NCBI RefSeq assembly: GCF_001590965.1
Contig: NZ_BCTW01000005.1
Coordinates: 181,626-245,625, forward strand
Direction: 5' to 3'
Length of the DNA stretch: 64,000 bases
Source: Novosphingobium lentum NBRC 107847
GTDB taxonomy: Bacteria > Pseudomonadota > Alphaproteobacteria > Sphingomonadales > Sphingomonadaceae
In this document: positions 10,393-18,736 of the stretch, piece after piece
Layout: each line of letters opens with the position of its first letter
How positions within the stretch are numbered: position 1 is the first letter of the stretch
Made by a program: the position numbers and the translations under genes
The notes under the pieces: model-generated
Told to the model about the DNA's origin: nothing
What the model saw: the letters and a program-made list of their open reading frames with translations, nothing else
The model's database searches: none

Positions 10393-10409
10393 TTGCAATC
10401 GATTGTTGT
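10393..10409. promoter_or_regulatory. Predicted LacI-type operator upstream of the SLC45 transporter
   Basis: The site contains the 10-base palindrome CAATCGATTG in the context TTGCAATCGATTGTTG (from 10394). That 16-mer matches the site at 18655 (TTGCAAACGATTGTAG) at 14 of 16 positions and has the central CG of LacI-family operators. It lies about 70 bases before the transporter start, so it probably controls the MFS-galactosidase-galTK-GH68 operon. Confidence 0.75.
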
Positions 10410-10478
10410 ACTTCGTTCGCGTTGATGGCATGGTAGCTACAACGCGCCGCTTGCCGAAGCGCGACGGGAGAGAGTCTG

Positions 10479-11846
10479 ATGCAACCTGCCCAGAGACAAG
10501 CCCCGTTTGCATCGCCGGCCCGGCCGCGCCTGTCGCTACCGCGCATTCTCGAGATGAACCTGGGGTTCCTGGGCCTGCAGTTCAGTTTCGGGCTGCAGCA
10601 AGGCAACATGGGGCCGATCTACAGCTACCTCGGCGCCGATGAATCGCAGCTGCCGATCCTGAGCCTGGCCGGGCCGCTGACCGGGCTGATCATCCAGCCG
10701 CTGATCGGCGCGATGAGCGACAAGACCGCCGGCCGGTGGGGCCGACGTACCCCTTACTTCCTGTTCGGTGCCGTTCTGTGCTGCCTGGGTCTGTTCTTCA
10801 TGCCGCTGTCGGGATCGATCCTGATGGCGGTGTCGCTGCTGTGGGTGCTCGATGCGGGCAACAACATCACGATGGAACCGTACCGCGCCTACGTCTCCGA
10901 CCGGCTCAACCCCGATCAGCGGCAGGCGGGGTTCCTGACGCAAAGCGCGTTCACCGGGCTGGCGCAGATGCTGGCGTTCCTCACCCCGTCGATCCTTGTC
11001 GGCTTCGGCATGAATCAGGACTGGGTAGATGCGCACCACATTCCGTACACCGCGCGGGTGGTTTTCATGTTCGGTGCGGTGCTGTCGTTGTCGACGATCC
11101 TGTGGTCGATCCTGCGCGTGCCCGAACTGCCCCTGACCGCGACCGAACGCGCACATATCGAAGCGCAGCCCAAGGGCGCGATCGCGACGGTGACAGAGGT
11201 GTTCAGCGCGATCCGGGACATGCCCGTGGCGATGCGCAAGCTGGGGCTGATGAGCCTGTTCCAGTGGTTCGGCATGTCGGGATACTGGGCTTACGTGATC
11301 TACGCGATCGGGCGCAGCGTGTACCACACAGCGGATGCGACCAGTTCGGCGTTCCACACCGCCGTGCTCACCAACGGCGAAGTCGCCGCGTTCTACAACG
11401 CGATCGCGTTCGTCGCGGCTTTTGCCATGGTGCCGCTGGTCAAGCGCATGGGGCCGGGGCCGCTCCACGCGGCATGCCTGGCCTGCGGCGGCGTGGGCAT
11501 GCTGGTGATGCCGCACATGACTGACAAGGCGATGCTGTTCGTGCCCGCGGTCGGCATCGGGCTGGCCTGGGGCAGCATCATGGGCAATCCTTATGCGATC
11601 CTCAGCAACGCGATCCCGGCAGAGCGCACCGGCGTCTACATGGGTATCTTCAACATGATGATCGTGATCCCGATGCTGCTGTTCGCCGCGATCATCACCC
11701 CCACCTACAAGACGTTGTTTGCAGGCGACCCGCGCAACATCCTGACACTGTGCGGCGGGTGCATGATCCTGGCGGCGGCATCGGTGATGTGGGTGCGCGA
11801 GGGCCGTGTCGGCGCGATGGCGCTGGCCGAGCCGCTTGCCGCGTGA
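10479..11846 (+). CDS. SLC45-type MFS sugar:cation symporter
   Basis: The 455-residue protein has about twelve hydrophobic segments and the signature blocks of the SLC45/sucrose-transporter-like MFS branch: LQFSFGLQQGNMGPIYSYLG early, PLIGAMSDKTAGRWGRRTPY after the second or third span, and NNITMEPYRAYVSD. It is expected to carry an oligosaccharide with a proton across the inner membrane. From the downstream genes the cargo is likely an alpha-galactoside such as raffinose or melibiose, or sucrose; this is inference. The start has a GGGAGAGAG ribosome site. It is the first gene of a five-gene operon. Confidence 0.88.
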   Translation: MQPAQRQAPFASPARPRLSLPRILEMNLGFLGLQFSFGLQQGNMGPIYSYLGADESQLPILSLAGPLTGLIIQPLIGAMSDKTAGRWGRRTPYFLFGAVLCCLGLFFMPLSGSILMAVSLLWVLDAGNNITMEPYRAYVSDRLNPDQRQAGFLTQSAFTGLAQMLAFLTPSILVGFGMNQDWVDAHHIPYTARVVFMFGAVLSLSTILWSILRVPELPLTATERAHIEAQPKGAIATVTEVFSAIRDMPVAMRKLGLMSLFQWFGMSGYWAYVIYAIGRSVYHTADATSSAFHTAVLTNGEVAAFYNAIAFVAAFAMVPLVKRMGPGPLHAACLACGGVGMLVMPHMTDKAMLFVPAVGIGLAWGSIMGNPYAILSNAIPAERTGVYMGIFNMMIVIPMLLFAAIITPTYKTLFAGDPRNILTLCGGCMILAAASVMWVREGRVGAMALAEPLAA

Positions 11847-11860
11847 TGCCCGCCTGAGCT

Positions 11861-13966
11861 GTGCCCACCGTCGCGCTGCATTCCGCCGAGGCCAGCCTCG
11901 TGATCGAACCGCGCCCCGATGCGCCGCCCGCGTGGCGGCATTTGGGGCTGCGGGTCGATGCGTGTGGCATAGCCGGCGTGGCGCAAGTACGCGGCCCGGC
12001 CTCGTTTTCGCTCGATCGCGACGTGGCGCTGTCCACCGCGCCATGCGGCGGGCTCGGCTGGTTCGGGCCGGAATTGCTGCGCGCCCGGCGCGGCGGTGCG
12101 CGGCAGGTGGCGGTGTTCGACCGGGCCGACGTTGACGCCACCGCCACCGCGATCACCATCCGGCTGGCGGACGCGGCGGGCGGCGTGGCGCTGGAACAGC
12201 ACATCGCGCTGGGCGAGGGCGGGTGCTTCACCTTCAGTGCGCGACTGACCAACGCCGGCACCACCCCGCTGGAGCTCGACTGGCTGGCCAGCGTGCTGTT
12301 GCCGCTGCCGGGATCGAGCGCCGGGCTGGTGTCGTGGCGCGGCCGCCACAATGCCGAACTGGTCGAGGTGCGCGAGCCGATGCCGCAGCAGGCGTGGCGG
12401 CGCGAGAGCCGGCGCGGGTTGACCGGGCATGGCGGCCCGCCGGGCGTGTTCGTGCTGGACGAGGGCGCGACACGCCACGCCGGGCTGGTCCACGCGCTGC
12501 AACTGGCGTGGTCGGGCGATGCCGCGCTGGCGGTAGAGCGCGACGACGAGGGGTTGTGGACGCTGGCGGCGGGTGCGGTGTTGCAGCCGGGCGAAGTCGT
12601 GCTGCAGCCAGGCGAGGCGTGGACTGCGCCGCCCGCGCTGGTCGCGGTATCGGGGCATGGGCGCAACGGCGCGTCCGCGCAATTCCACGCCGCGCTGCGC
12701 CGGATCGTGTGCTGGCCCGACGGCACGATGCGCCCGCGCCCGGTGCATCTCAACAGTTGGGAAGCCTGCTATTTCGACCACGACGCCCCGCGCATCGCCG
12801 CACTGGCCGATGCGGCGGCGGCGATCGGGATCGAACGCTTGGTGCTCGACGACGGGTGGTTTCGCGGCCGCAACGACGACACCGCCGGGCTGGGCGACTG
12901 GACTGCCGATCCGACCAAGTATCCCGCAGGGCTGGGCCCGCTGGCGCGTCACATCACCGCGCTGGGCATGGAATTTGGGCTGTGGGTCGAACCAGAGATG
13001 GTCAACCCCGACAGCGATTTGTACCGCGCGCACCCTGACTGGGCGCTGGCGCTGGACGGGCGCCCGCGCCCGACCGCGCGCAACCAGCTGGTGCTCGATC
13101 TGTCGCGCGAGGACGTGCGCGATTATCTGTTCGCCGCGCTCGATGCGCTGCTGCATGATTTGCCGATCGCCTACCTCAAGTGGGACCACAACCGCGATCT
13201 CGCGCCTGCGGGCGGAGCGCGGCAGGTCGAGGGCGCTTATGCGCTGTTCGCCCGCCTGCGCGCCGCGCATCCGGCAGTGGAGATAGAGGCTTGCGCGGGC
13301 GGGGGCGGGCGCAGTGACGCCGGGATCGCCGCATACGTCCACCGCTTCTGGACCAGCGACAACATCGATGCCGCCAGCCGCGTCGAGATCCAGCGCGGGT
13401 TCATCGCGTTCCTGCCGCCTGAAATGATGGGCGCGCATGTCGGCGCCAGTCCCGCGCATGCCACCGGCCGCGGCCAGTCGATGGCGTTCCGCGCGGCGGT
13501 GGCGCTACCCGGCCATTTCGGGGTCGAACTCGATCCGCGCGCCATGCCCGAGGCGGATCGGGCCGAGCTGGCTGACTGGATCGCGTTCTACAAGGCTTGG
13601 CGCCATGTGCTGCACCCCGGCGAGGTCTGGCTGGGTGAGGGCGCCGACGGGCTGGTGTGGCAGGCACAGGGCGGGCGTGACGATTTCCTGCTGTTCGCGA
13701 TCCGCACCGCGCCGCCGCTCGATCGCCGGCCGCAGCCGCTGACCTTGCCGTTCCTCGCGGGTGCCGGGCCGTGCCACGTGCAATTGCTGCGTATCGCCGG
13801 GGGTGAGGGCGGACACGCCGCCACCCACGCGCCCATCGTCGGGACGATGACCGATGCGCCGCTGGTGTACGATGGGTCGTGGCTGGCGCATGCGGGCTTG
13901 CCGTTGCCCTCGCTCAAGGCTGAAAGTGTGGCGATCTATCGCATCACCACCTGGGGCCACGCATGA
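11861..13966 (+). CDS. Alpha-galactosidase, GH36
   Basis: It hydrolyses terminal alpha-1,6-galactose from melibiose, raffinose or stachyose. The 701-residue product follows the GH36 plan: an N-terminal beta domain (about 1-270), a TIM barrel with WFRGRNDD and LGDWTADPTKYPAGL, and a C-terminal beta domain. The nucleophile motif KWDHNR (Asp442) and the acid/base motif SDNIDAASR (Asp500) are intact. There is no signal peptide, so it acts in the cytoplasm on imported sugar. A GTG start is chosen because the ATG at 11846 stops after three codons. The ribosome site is weak. Its stop overlaps the galT start. Confidence 0.95.
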   Translation: MPTVALHSAEASLVIEPRPDAPPAWRHLGLRVDACGIAGVAQVRGPASFSLDRDVALSTAPCGGLGWFGPELLRARRGGARQVAVFDRADVDATATAITIRLADAAGGVALEQHIALGEGGCFTFSARLTNAGTTPLELDWLASVLLPLPGSSAGLVSWRGRHNAELVEVREPMPQQAWRRESRRGLTGHGGPPGVFVLDEGATRHAGLVHALQLAWSGDAALAVERDDEGLWTLAAGAVLQPGEVVLQPGEAWTAPPALVAVSGHGRNGASAQFHAALRRIVCWPDGTMRPRPVHLNSWEACYFDHDAPRIAALADAAAAIGIERLVLDDGWFRGRNDDTAGLGDWTADPTKYPAGLGPLARHITALGMEFGLWVEPEMVNPDSDLYRAHPDWALALDGRPRPTARNQLVLDLSREDVRDYLFAALDALLHDLPIAYLKWDHNRDLAPAGGARQVEGAYALFARLRAAHPAVEIEACAGGGGRSDAGIAAYVHRFWTSDNIDAASRVEIQRGFIAFLPPEMMGAHVGASPAHATGRGQSMAFRAAVALPGHFGVELDPRAMPEADRAELADWIAFYKAWRHVLHPGEVWLGEGADGLVWQAQGGRDDFLLFAIRTAPPLDRRPQPLTLPFLAGAGPCHVQLLRIAGGEGGHAATHAPIVGTMTDAPLVYDGSWLAHAGLPLPSLKAESVAIYRITTWGHA

Positions 13967-14973
13967 ACGACCTGCCGCATCGCCGCCGTAACCTGCTCAC
14001 CGGCGAATGGCTGCTGGTCTCGCCGCACCGCGCCAAGCGGCCGTGGCAGGGTGAGACCGCGCCGCCGCTCGCGCCCGAACGGGTTGCGCATGATCCCGGC
14101 TGCCACCTCTGCCCCGGCAATCTGCGTGCAACCGGGCAGGCCAATCCCGATTATCCGGGCACATACGTGTTCGATAACGATTTTGCCGCGCTGCTGCCCG
14201 ATGCCGATCCGGCCGAACCGCATTCCGTGTTCGAGAGCGCGCCGGCGCGGGGCGAAGCGCGGGTGATCTGCTTCGCGGCCAATCACGGGCAGACGCTGGC
14301 GCGGCTCGATCCCGCCGCCATGGCGCGGGTGATCGATACGTGGTGCGCGCAGTCGGCGGAGCTTGGCGCGAAGTGGGCGCACGTCCAGCTGTTCGAGAAC
14401 AAGGGGGCGATGATGGGCGCCTCCAGCCCGCACCCGCACGGGCAGGTCTGGGCGAGCGATTTCGTGCCCGAACTGGTCGCGAAGGAGGATGCCCGCCAGC
14501 GTGACTGGCTGGCCGAGCGCGGCACGGTGCTGCTCGACGATGTCGTCGCGGCCGAACTGGCCGACGGTTCGCGCGTGATCGAGGCCAGTGATCACTGGCT
14601 GGCGGTGGTGCCGCACTGGGCGGGGTGGCCGTTCGAGGTGCTGCTGGTCGCGCGCGGCGGCGTGGCGCGGCTGGAGGATATGGACGGGCCCGCCCGATAC
14701 TCGCTGCCCCTGATCCTGTCGCGCCTGTTGCGGCGCTACGACGGGCTGTTCGACACCGATTTTCCGTATTCGATGGGCTGGCACGGCGCGCCGCATGGGC
14801 TGGGCGGGGATACCGCGCACTGGCGGCTCCACGCGCATTTCCTGCCGCCGCTGCTGCGCTCGGCCACGGTGCGCAAGCACATGGTCGGGTTCGAGCTGCT
14901 GGCCGAGACGCAGCGCGATCTCACGCCCGAGGCCGCCGCACAGCGCCTGCGCGCGGTGGACGTCGCGCCATGA
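13963..14973 (+). CDS. galT: Galactose-1-phosphate uridylyltransferase
   Basis: GalT exchanges galactose-1-phosphate with UDP-glucose in the Leloir pathway. The 336-residue product contains the active-site SSPHPHGQVW with the histidine triad, preceded by the ENKGAMMGAS block, and an N-terminal RRNLLTGEWLLVSPHRAKRPW stretch, plus CHLCPGN with two cysteines that probably bind metal. Length is normal. Both ends overlap neighbours as ATGA, so alpha-galactosidase, galT and galK are translationally coupled. Confidence 0.97.
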   Translation: MNDLPHRRRNLLTGEWLLVSPHRAKRPWQGETAPPLAPERVAHDPGCHLCPGNLRATGQANPDYPGTYVFDNDFAALLPDADPAEPHSVFESAPARGEARVICFAANHGQTLARLDPAAMARVIDTWCAQSAELGAKWAHVQLFENKGAMMGASSPHPHGQVWASDFVPELVAKEDARQRDWLAERGTVLLDDVVAAELADGSRVIEASDHWLAVVPHWAGWPFEVLLVARGGVARLEDMDGPARYSLPLILSRLLRRYDGLFDTDFPYSMGWHGAPHGLGGDTAHWRLHAHFLPPLLRSATVRKHMVGFELLAETQRDLTPEAAAQRLRAVDVAP

Positions 14974-16124
14974 CGCCGCAGGACCGCGCCGCCGCCGGCT
15001 TTGCCGCGCATTTCGGCGCTGCGCCCGATGGCGTGGTGTTCGCGCCGGGACGCGTCAACCTGATCGGCGAGCATGTCGACTACAACGGCGGGCTGGTGCT
15101 GCCGATGCCGATCGCGGTGGGCACGGCGATCGCGTGGCGCGCGCGTGCCGACAGCCGGGTCGCCGCCGTGGCGCTCGATTACGGCAATGCGACCGACGAC
15201 TTCCTGCTGGCGGACCCGGCCAACGTCGATCCCTTCGACTGGCGCGGTTACTTGCGCGGCATGGCCGCGTGCATGGCTGAGCGGGGCCTGCCGCTGGTGG
15301 GTGCGGACCTCGCCGTCGCGGGATCGATCCCGCGCGGATCGGGGCTGTCCTCGTCCGCCTCGCTGTGCATCGCCACCGGCCGCGCGCTGGCGGCGGCAGC
15401 GGCGGGGCAGCCGCCGCCCGACGCACTCGAACTGTCGCTTGCCGGGCAGATGGCCGAACATCGCTATGCCGGGGTCAAGTGCGGGATCATGGACCAACTC
15501 GCGATCGCGGCGGGCGAGCCGGGCAGCGCGGTGCTGATCGATTGCCGGGCACTGACCACCGAAGTGATCCAGCTGCCGCACGAATGGGCGGTGATGATCG
15601 TGCAGTCGGGCGTGGAGCGCGGGCTGGTCGATGGGCACTACAACGCCCGCCGCGCCGATTGCGAGGCCGCTGCCGCCGCACTCGGTGTCGAAAGCTTGCG
15701 CGATGCCACGCGCGAGATGGTCGACGCCGCGCCGATCGACCTGGTCATCCGCGCCCGTGCGCGCCACGTGGTGTCAGACATCGCGCGCGCGGCCCGCGCA
15801 GTCGAAGCCATCGCCGCACATGATCTGGCCGCGCTGGGGCGGCTGTTCGCACAAAGCCACGCCTCGATGCGCGATGACTTCGAGATCACCGTACCCGCTG
15901 TCGACAGACTGGCCGCGCTGTTGGCCGATACCATTGGCGAACAGGGCGGCGCGCGCATGACCGGCGGCGGCTTCGGCGGCGCGGTGGTCGCGATCCTGCA
16001 TGCCGATGCGGTCGAGCGCGTGCGCGCGACCGTGCTGGAACACTACCGAACGCCGTCAGGGGCGGCGCCCGACATCATGATCGAGCGGTTCGCCCCGTTC
16101 GGGAGACCAAAGAATGAAGCCTGA
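14970..16124 (+). CDS. galK: Galactokinase
   Basis: GalK phosphorylates galactose at C1. The 384-residue GHMP kinase has the sugar-binding signature GRVNLIGEHVDYN near the N-terminus, the ATP loop PRGSGLSSSASL, and the C-terminal GHMP motif MTGGGFGGAVV. All three are intact. The start overlaps the galT stop, and longer upstream readings in this frame lie within galT. Its 3' end overlaps the next gene by 11 bases. No galE or mutarotase is in the window, so UDP-glucose recycling must be encoded elsewhere. Confidence 0.97.
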   Translation: MTPQDRAAAGFAAHFGAAPDGVVFAPGRVNLIGEHVDYNGGLVLPMPIAVGTAIAWRARADSRVAAVALDYGNATDDFLLADPANVDPFDWRGYLRGMAACMAERGLPLVGADLAVAGSIPRGSGLSSSASLCIATGRALAAAAAGQPPPDALELSLAGQMAEHRYAGVKCGIMDQLAIAAGEPGSAVLIDCRALTTEVIQLPHEWAVMIVQSGVERGLVDGHYNARRADCEAAAAALGVESLRDATREMVDAAPIDLVIRARARHVVSDIARAARAVEAIAAHDLAALGRLFAQSHASMRDDFEITVPAVDRLAALLADTIGEQGGARMTGGGFGGAVVAILHADAVERVRATVLEHYRTPSGAAPDIMIERFAPFGRPKNEA

Positions 16125-17265
16125 TCTGCCATCCGCACCCGGCGCCGCGTCGCTCCCCACATTCGATCCCGCCGCCGTCACCCGCTGGGAGCCTGTGGCG
16201 TTCGACCGGGTGCCCGAAATCGCGCCTATCGCTGCAATCGATTCCACACCGATCCTGCCGGGGCTGGACCTGTGGGATTGCTGGCCGTTACAGCATGAGG
16301 ACGGGCGGACCGTGACGCACCGCGATCGCCAGTGGTGGTTTTTCCTGTCGGCGCCGTGTTTTCCCGATCCGGTCCAGCGCCACGACGCCGCGCGCATCCG
16401 GCTGGTGTCGCGCGGCGCGGACGGCTGGCGCGATCACGGCAATGCGATGCCCGATGGGCACAGCCCCGGCAGCCGCGAGTGGGCGGGCTCTGCGGTGCTG
16501 CTCGATGACGGCATCACCGTGCTGCTGCTGTTCACCGCCGCCGGCCGCCGGGATGAGGCGCCATCATTCGAGCAGCGGCTGTTCGCGTGCCAGGGCACGC
16601 TCGGCGCGGATGGTCCGTCAGGCTGGCAGGCACCGCGCGAAATGTTCGTGGCCGATGGGTCGCGCTATGTGCTCGATCGGCAGGATTCGGGCCGGGTGGG
16701 CGAGATCAAGGGCTTTCGCGATCCGGCCTGGTTCCGCGATCCGGCGACCGGCTTGCGCCATATCCTGTTCACCGGCAGCGCCGCCTGGTCCGGCGATCCG
16801 CACAACGGCGTGATCGGCAGCGCCACGCAGGCCAACGATGGAACGTGGACGCTGGGCGATCCGCTGGTCGAGGCGATCGGCGTAAACAACGAACTTGAAC
16901 GCCCCCATATCCTGCAACGCGATGGCCGTTACTACCTGTTCTGGTCGACCCAGCGGCACACTTACGGACCGGCGGCGGTGGCAGGCCCCAACGGGCTTTA
17001 CGCGATGGTCGCGAATGGCCTCGACGGGCCGTGGCGTCCGGTCAACGGCAACGCGCTGGTCGCGGCCAACCCGGCGGATGAACCCACGCAAGGGTATAGC
17101 TGGTGGGTAACCGGCGAAGGCGCGGTGTGGAGCTTCGTCGATCACTGGGGGATGCAGGGGCGGTCGCTGGCCGATCACCCCGAACTGCTGCGCAGCCACT
17201 TCGGCGGCACGCCCGCGCCAGTGTTCCACCTGGAATTTGACGGCGACAGTATTCTGTTGCGCTGA
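16114..17265 (+). CDS. GH68 family beta-fructosidase or fructosyltransferase (levansucrase family)
   Basis: GH68 enzymes split sucrose-type bonds and either hydrolyse or build fructan. The 383-residue product has LWDCWPLQ, in which the Asp matches the family nucleophile, GFRDPAWF with the stabilising RDP aspartate, and ELERPHI with the general acid/base glutamate. It is shorter than Gram-positive levansucrases and has no signal peptide, so in this operon it most likely cleaves sucrose or the sucrose part of raffinose in the cytoplasm. Zymomonas, a related genus, also has GH68 enzymes lacking a classical signal. Hydrolysis versus transfer cannot be told from sequence. It overlaps galK by 11 bases. 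Confidence 0.88.
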   Translation: MKPDLPSAPGAASLPTFDPAAVTRWEPVAFDRVPEIAPIAAIDSTPILPGLDLWDCWPLQHEDGRTVTHRDRQWWFFLSAPCFPDPVQRHDAARIRLVSRGADGWRDHGNAMPDGHSPGSREWAGSAVLLDDGITVLLLFTAAGRRDEAPSFEQRLFACQGTLGADGPSGWQAPREMFVADGSRYVLDRQDSGRVGEIKGFRDPAWFRDPATGLRHILFTGSAAWSGDPHNGVIGSATQANDGTWTLGDPLVEAIGVNNELERPHILQRDGRYYLFWSTQRHTYGPAAVAGPNGLYAMVANGLDGPWRPVNGNALVAANPADEPTQGYSWWVTGEGAVWSFVDHWGMQGRSLADHPELLRSHFGGTPAPVFHLEFDGDSILLR

Positions 17266-17300
17266 TCCGGGGGGCGGACCCATGCGGGCAGGCCCCCCGC

Positions 17301-18347
17301 TCAGGCGCTTTCGCGGATCACCAGTTCGGGCGGCATCACGGTGGAGGGCACGTCCTCGCCGGCGATGCGGCGCATCAGGCTGTCGACCATCGCCTTGGCC
17401 CCGCTGGCGATATCCTGGCGGATGGTGGTCAGTTGCGGCACGGTCTGCGTGGCCAGCGGCAAGTCATCGAAACCGGTGACCATCACCTGGCCCGGCACGG
17501 CGACACCGCGATCGTGCAGCAACCGCAAGGTCATCATCGCGATCATGTCGGACGCGGCGACGATGGCATCGATTCTGCCGCCAAGCTCATCGAGATGCGC
17601 GCTGATCTGCACGCCCATGTCGTCGCTCGACAAGTGGGTGGAGAACGACACCAGGCTGTGTCCGGGCCCCGCTGCAGCGACGGCAGCGCGGGCGCCATCC
17701 AGCCGCTGCGCGATTTCGATGGCGCCGGCATCGCCGAAAAAGGCGAGACGCTTGGCCCCTTGCGTGATGACGCGGGCCGCAGCGAGTCGACCGCCCTCGA
17801 TATTGTCGGTGCCGACCGCGCAGTGGGTCTGGCCGGGGCGGTGGCTGCCCCACACCACGAGCGGGCGGAAACGTTCGGCCACTTGCTCGATCACGTCGAA
17901 CTGGTCCGACTGGCCGATCATCAGCGCACCGTCGAGCATGCCCGAATCGACGATCCGGTCGAGCCATTCGTCATCGCCGGGGATGACGCGCGACAGCATC
18001 AGGTCATGGCCGCTTTCGGTCAGTTCATCGGCGAGGTAGCCGAACAGGCTCATGAAGAACGGATCGGAAATGTGTTGGCGGCGCTCGTGCCCCAGCGGAA
18101 TCACCACGCCGATCACCCCGGTGCGCTGCGTGCGCAGTCGGCGCGCCATCTGGTTGGGCCGAAAGCCGTGCTCGCGCGCGATTGCCTGGATGCGCTCGCG
18201 CGTTTCGGTGTTGACCAGCGTCTTGCCAGCCAGGGCACGCGACACCGTACCGGCGGAAACGCCGGCCATCTTTGCCAGTTCCGCGATGTTGCGGATGCGG
18301 CGTTTCGGCTGGTCGCCGCCTTCCATGTCAGCTTCTACCCCACTCAT
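17301..18347 (-). CDS. LacI-family transcriptional regulator
   Basis: The 348-residue product starts with a LacI helix-turn-helix (IRNIAELAKMAGVSAGTVSRALAGK) and a hinge helix near RPNQMARRLRTQRTG. A periplasmic-binding-protein-like effector domain follows (TGVIGVVIPLGHERR to the end). The ATG at 18347 is preferred; an in-frame GTG eight codons upstream is possible. It converges with the GH68 gene and diverges from the TonB receptor gene. Matching operators lie upstream of itself, of the receptor and of the transporter operon, so it probably represses all three and responds to an imported sugar or a breakdown product. Confidence 0.93.
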   Translation of the reverse strand: MSGVEADMEGGDQPKRRIRNIAELAKMAGVSAGTVSRALAGKTLVNTETRERIQAIAREHGFRPNQMARRLRTQRTGVIGVVIPLGHERRQHISDPFFMSLFGYLADELTESGHDLMLSRVIPGDDEWLDRIVDSGMLDGALMIGQSDQFDVIEQVAERFRPLVVWGSHRPGQTHCAVGTDNIEGGRLAAARVITQGAKRLAFFGDAGAIEIAQRLDGARAAVAAAGPGHSLVSFSTHLSSDDMGVQISAHLDELGGRIDAIVAASDMIAMMTLRLLHDRGVAVPGQVMVTGFDDLPLATQTVPQLTTIRQDIASGAKAMVDSLMRRIAGEDVPSTVMPPELVIRESA

Positions 18348-18400
18348 ATAGTTTCGCTTGTAACGCCGCACTCGATGAACACAAGCGCGCCCTCATCCAG

Positions 18401-18416
18401 CTACAATCGTTTGCAA
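18401..18416. promoter_or_regulatory. Predicted LacI-type operator upstream of the regulator gene
   Basis: The sequence CTACAATCGTTTGCAA is the exact reverse complement of the 16-base site at 18655-18670. It lies about 55 bases upstream of the regulator start, which suggests autoregulation. Confidence 0.75.
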
Positions 18417-18622
18417 CAGCAGGATAAGCCGTATGCGTGACAGCCTTTTGCGTAAGAAGTCACCAGCCGCGAAATTGTTCCACACCGGTTGCGATGACCT
18501 GACCGCGTGCTGCGGCTTGCTCGTTCCAACCATCCGACCGACCCGGCGTTCGATTTCGGGGCAATCTGTCCATTGCGCAAAAGGTGGACCGTTGCCCTCC
18601 CGCCACATCCCAACGCATTCGC

Positions 18623-18658
18623 GCAATGGGGTATGCAATCGTTTGCATACCCCATTGC
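18623..18658. promoter_or_regulatory. 36-base dyad containing a predicted LacI-type operator
   Basis: The 36 bases are palindromic apart from one mismatched pair next to the centre. The inner 20 bases GTATGCAATCGTTTGCATAC hold the operator core with a central CG at 18640-18641. The dyad could be an extended operator, or form a hairpin in the receptor leader RNA if transcription begins upstream. Confidence 0.75.
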
Positions 18659-18670
18659 AAACGATTGTAG
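18655..18670. promoter_or_regulatory. Predicted LacI-type operator upstream of the TonB receptor
   Basis: The site TTGCAAACGATTGTAG overlaps the right end of the large dyad by four bases. Its centre lies 22 bases, about two helical turns, from the previous operator centre, a spacing that suits cooperative binding on one face of the helix. Confidence 0.75.
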
Positions 18671-18736
18671 TCGCGCGTATCAGGCTGACACGTGATTCCT
18701 GCAGACCAAACGGGAACACCTGATATGGGAGGGATT

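Larger units (their letters stand above)
18348..18736. promoter_or_regulatory. Regulatory gap between the lacI-type gene and the TonB receptor
   Basis: This 389-base gap holds no convincing gene. It carries three operator-like palindromes (18401-18416, 18631-18650, 18655-18670), the last two with centres 22 bases apart. The receptor's ribosome site GGGAGGG (18727-18733) lies four bases before its ATG. Short open frames on both strands lack any family resemblance. The long distance to the receptor start leaves about 65 bases of leader after the last operator. Confidence 0.75.

Noticed and set aside
17266..17300. G-run/C-run inverted sequence between the GH68 and LacI-type genes as a terminator
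   Set aside because: The complementary runs exist, but there is no T tract on either strand, so termination is not supported.
18433..18723. 96-codon frame between the LacI-type regulator and TonB receptor genes
   Set aside because: It runs through the operator palindromes, has no ribosome site or family likeness, and the region is better explained as regulatory.
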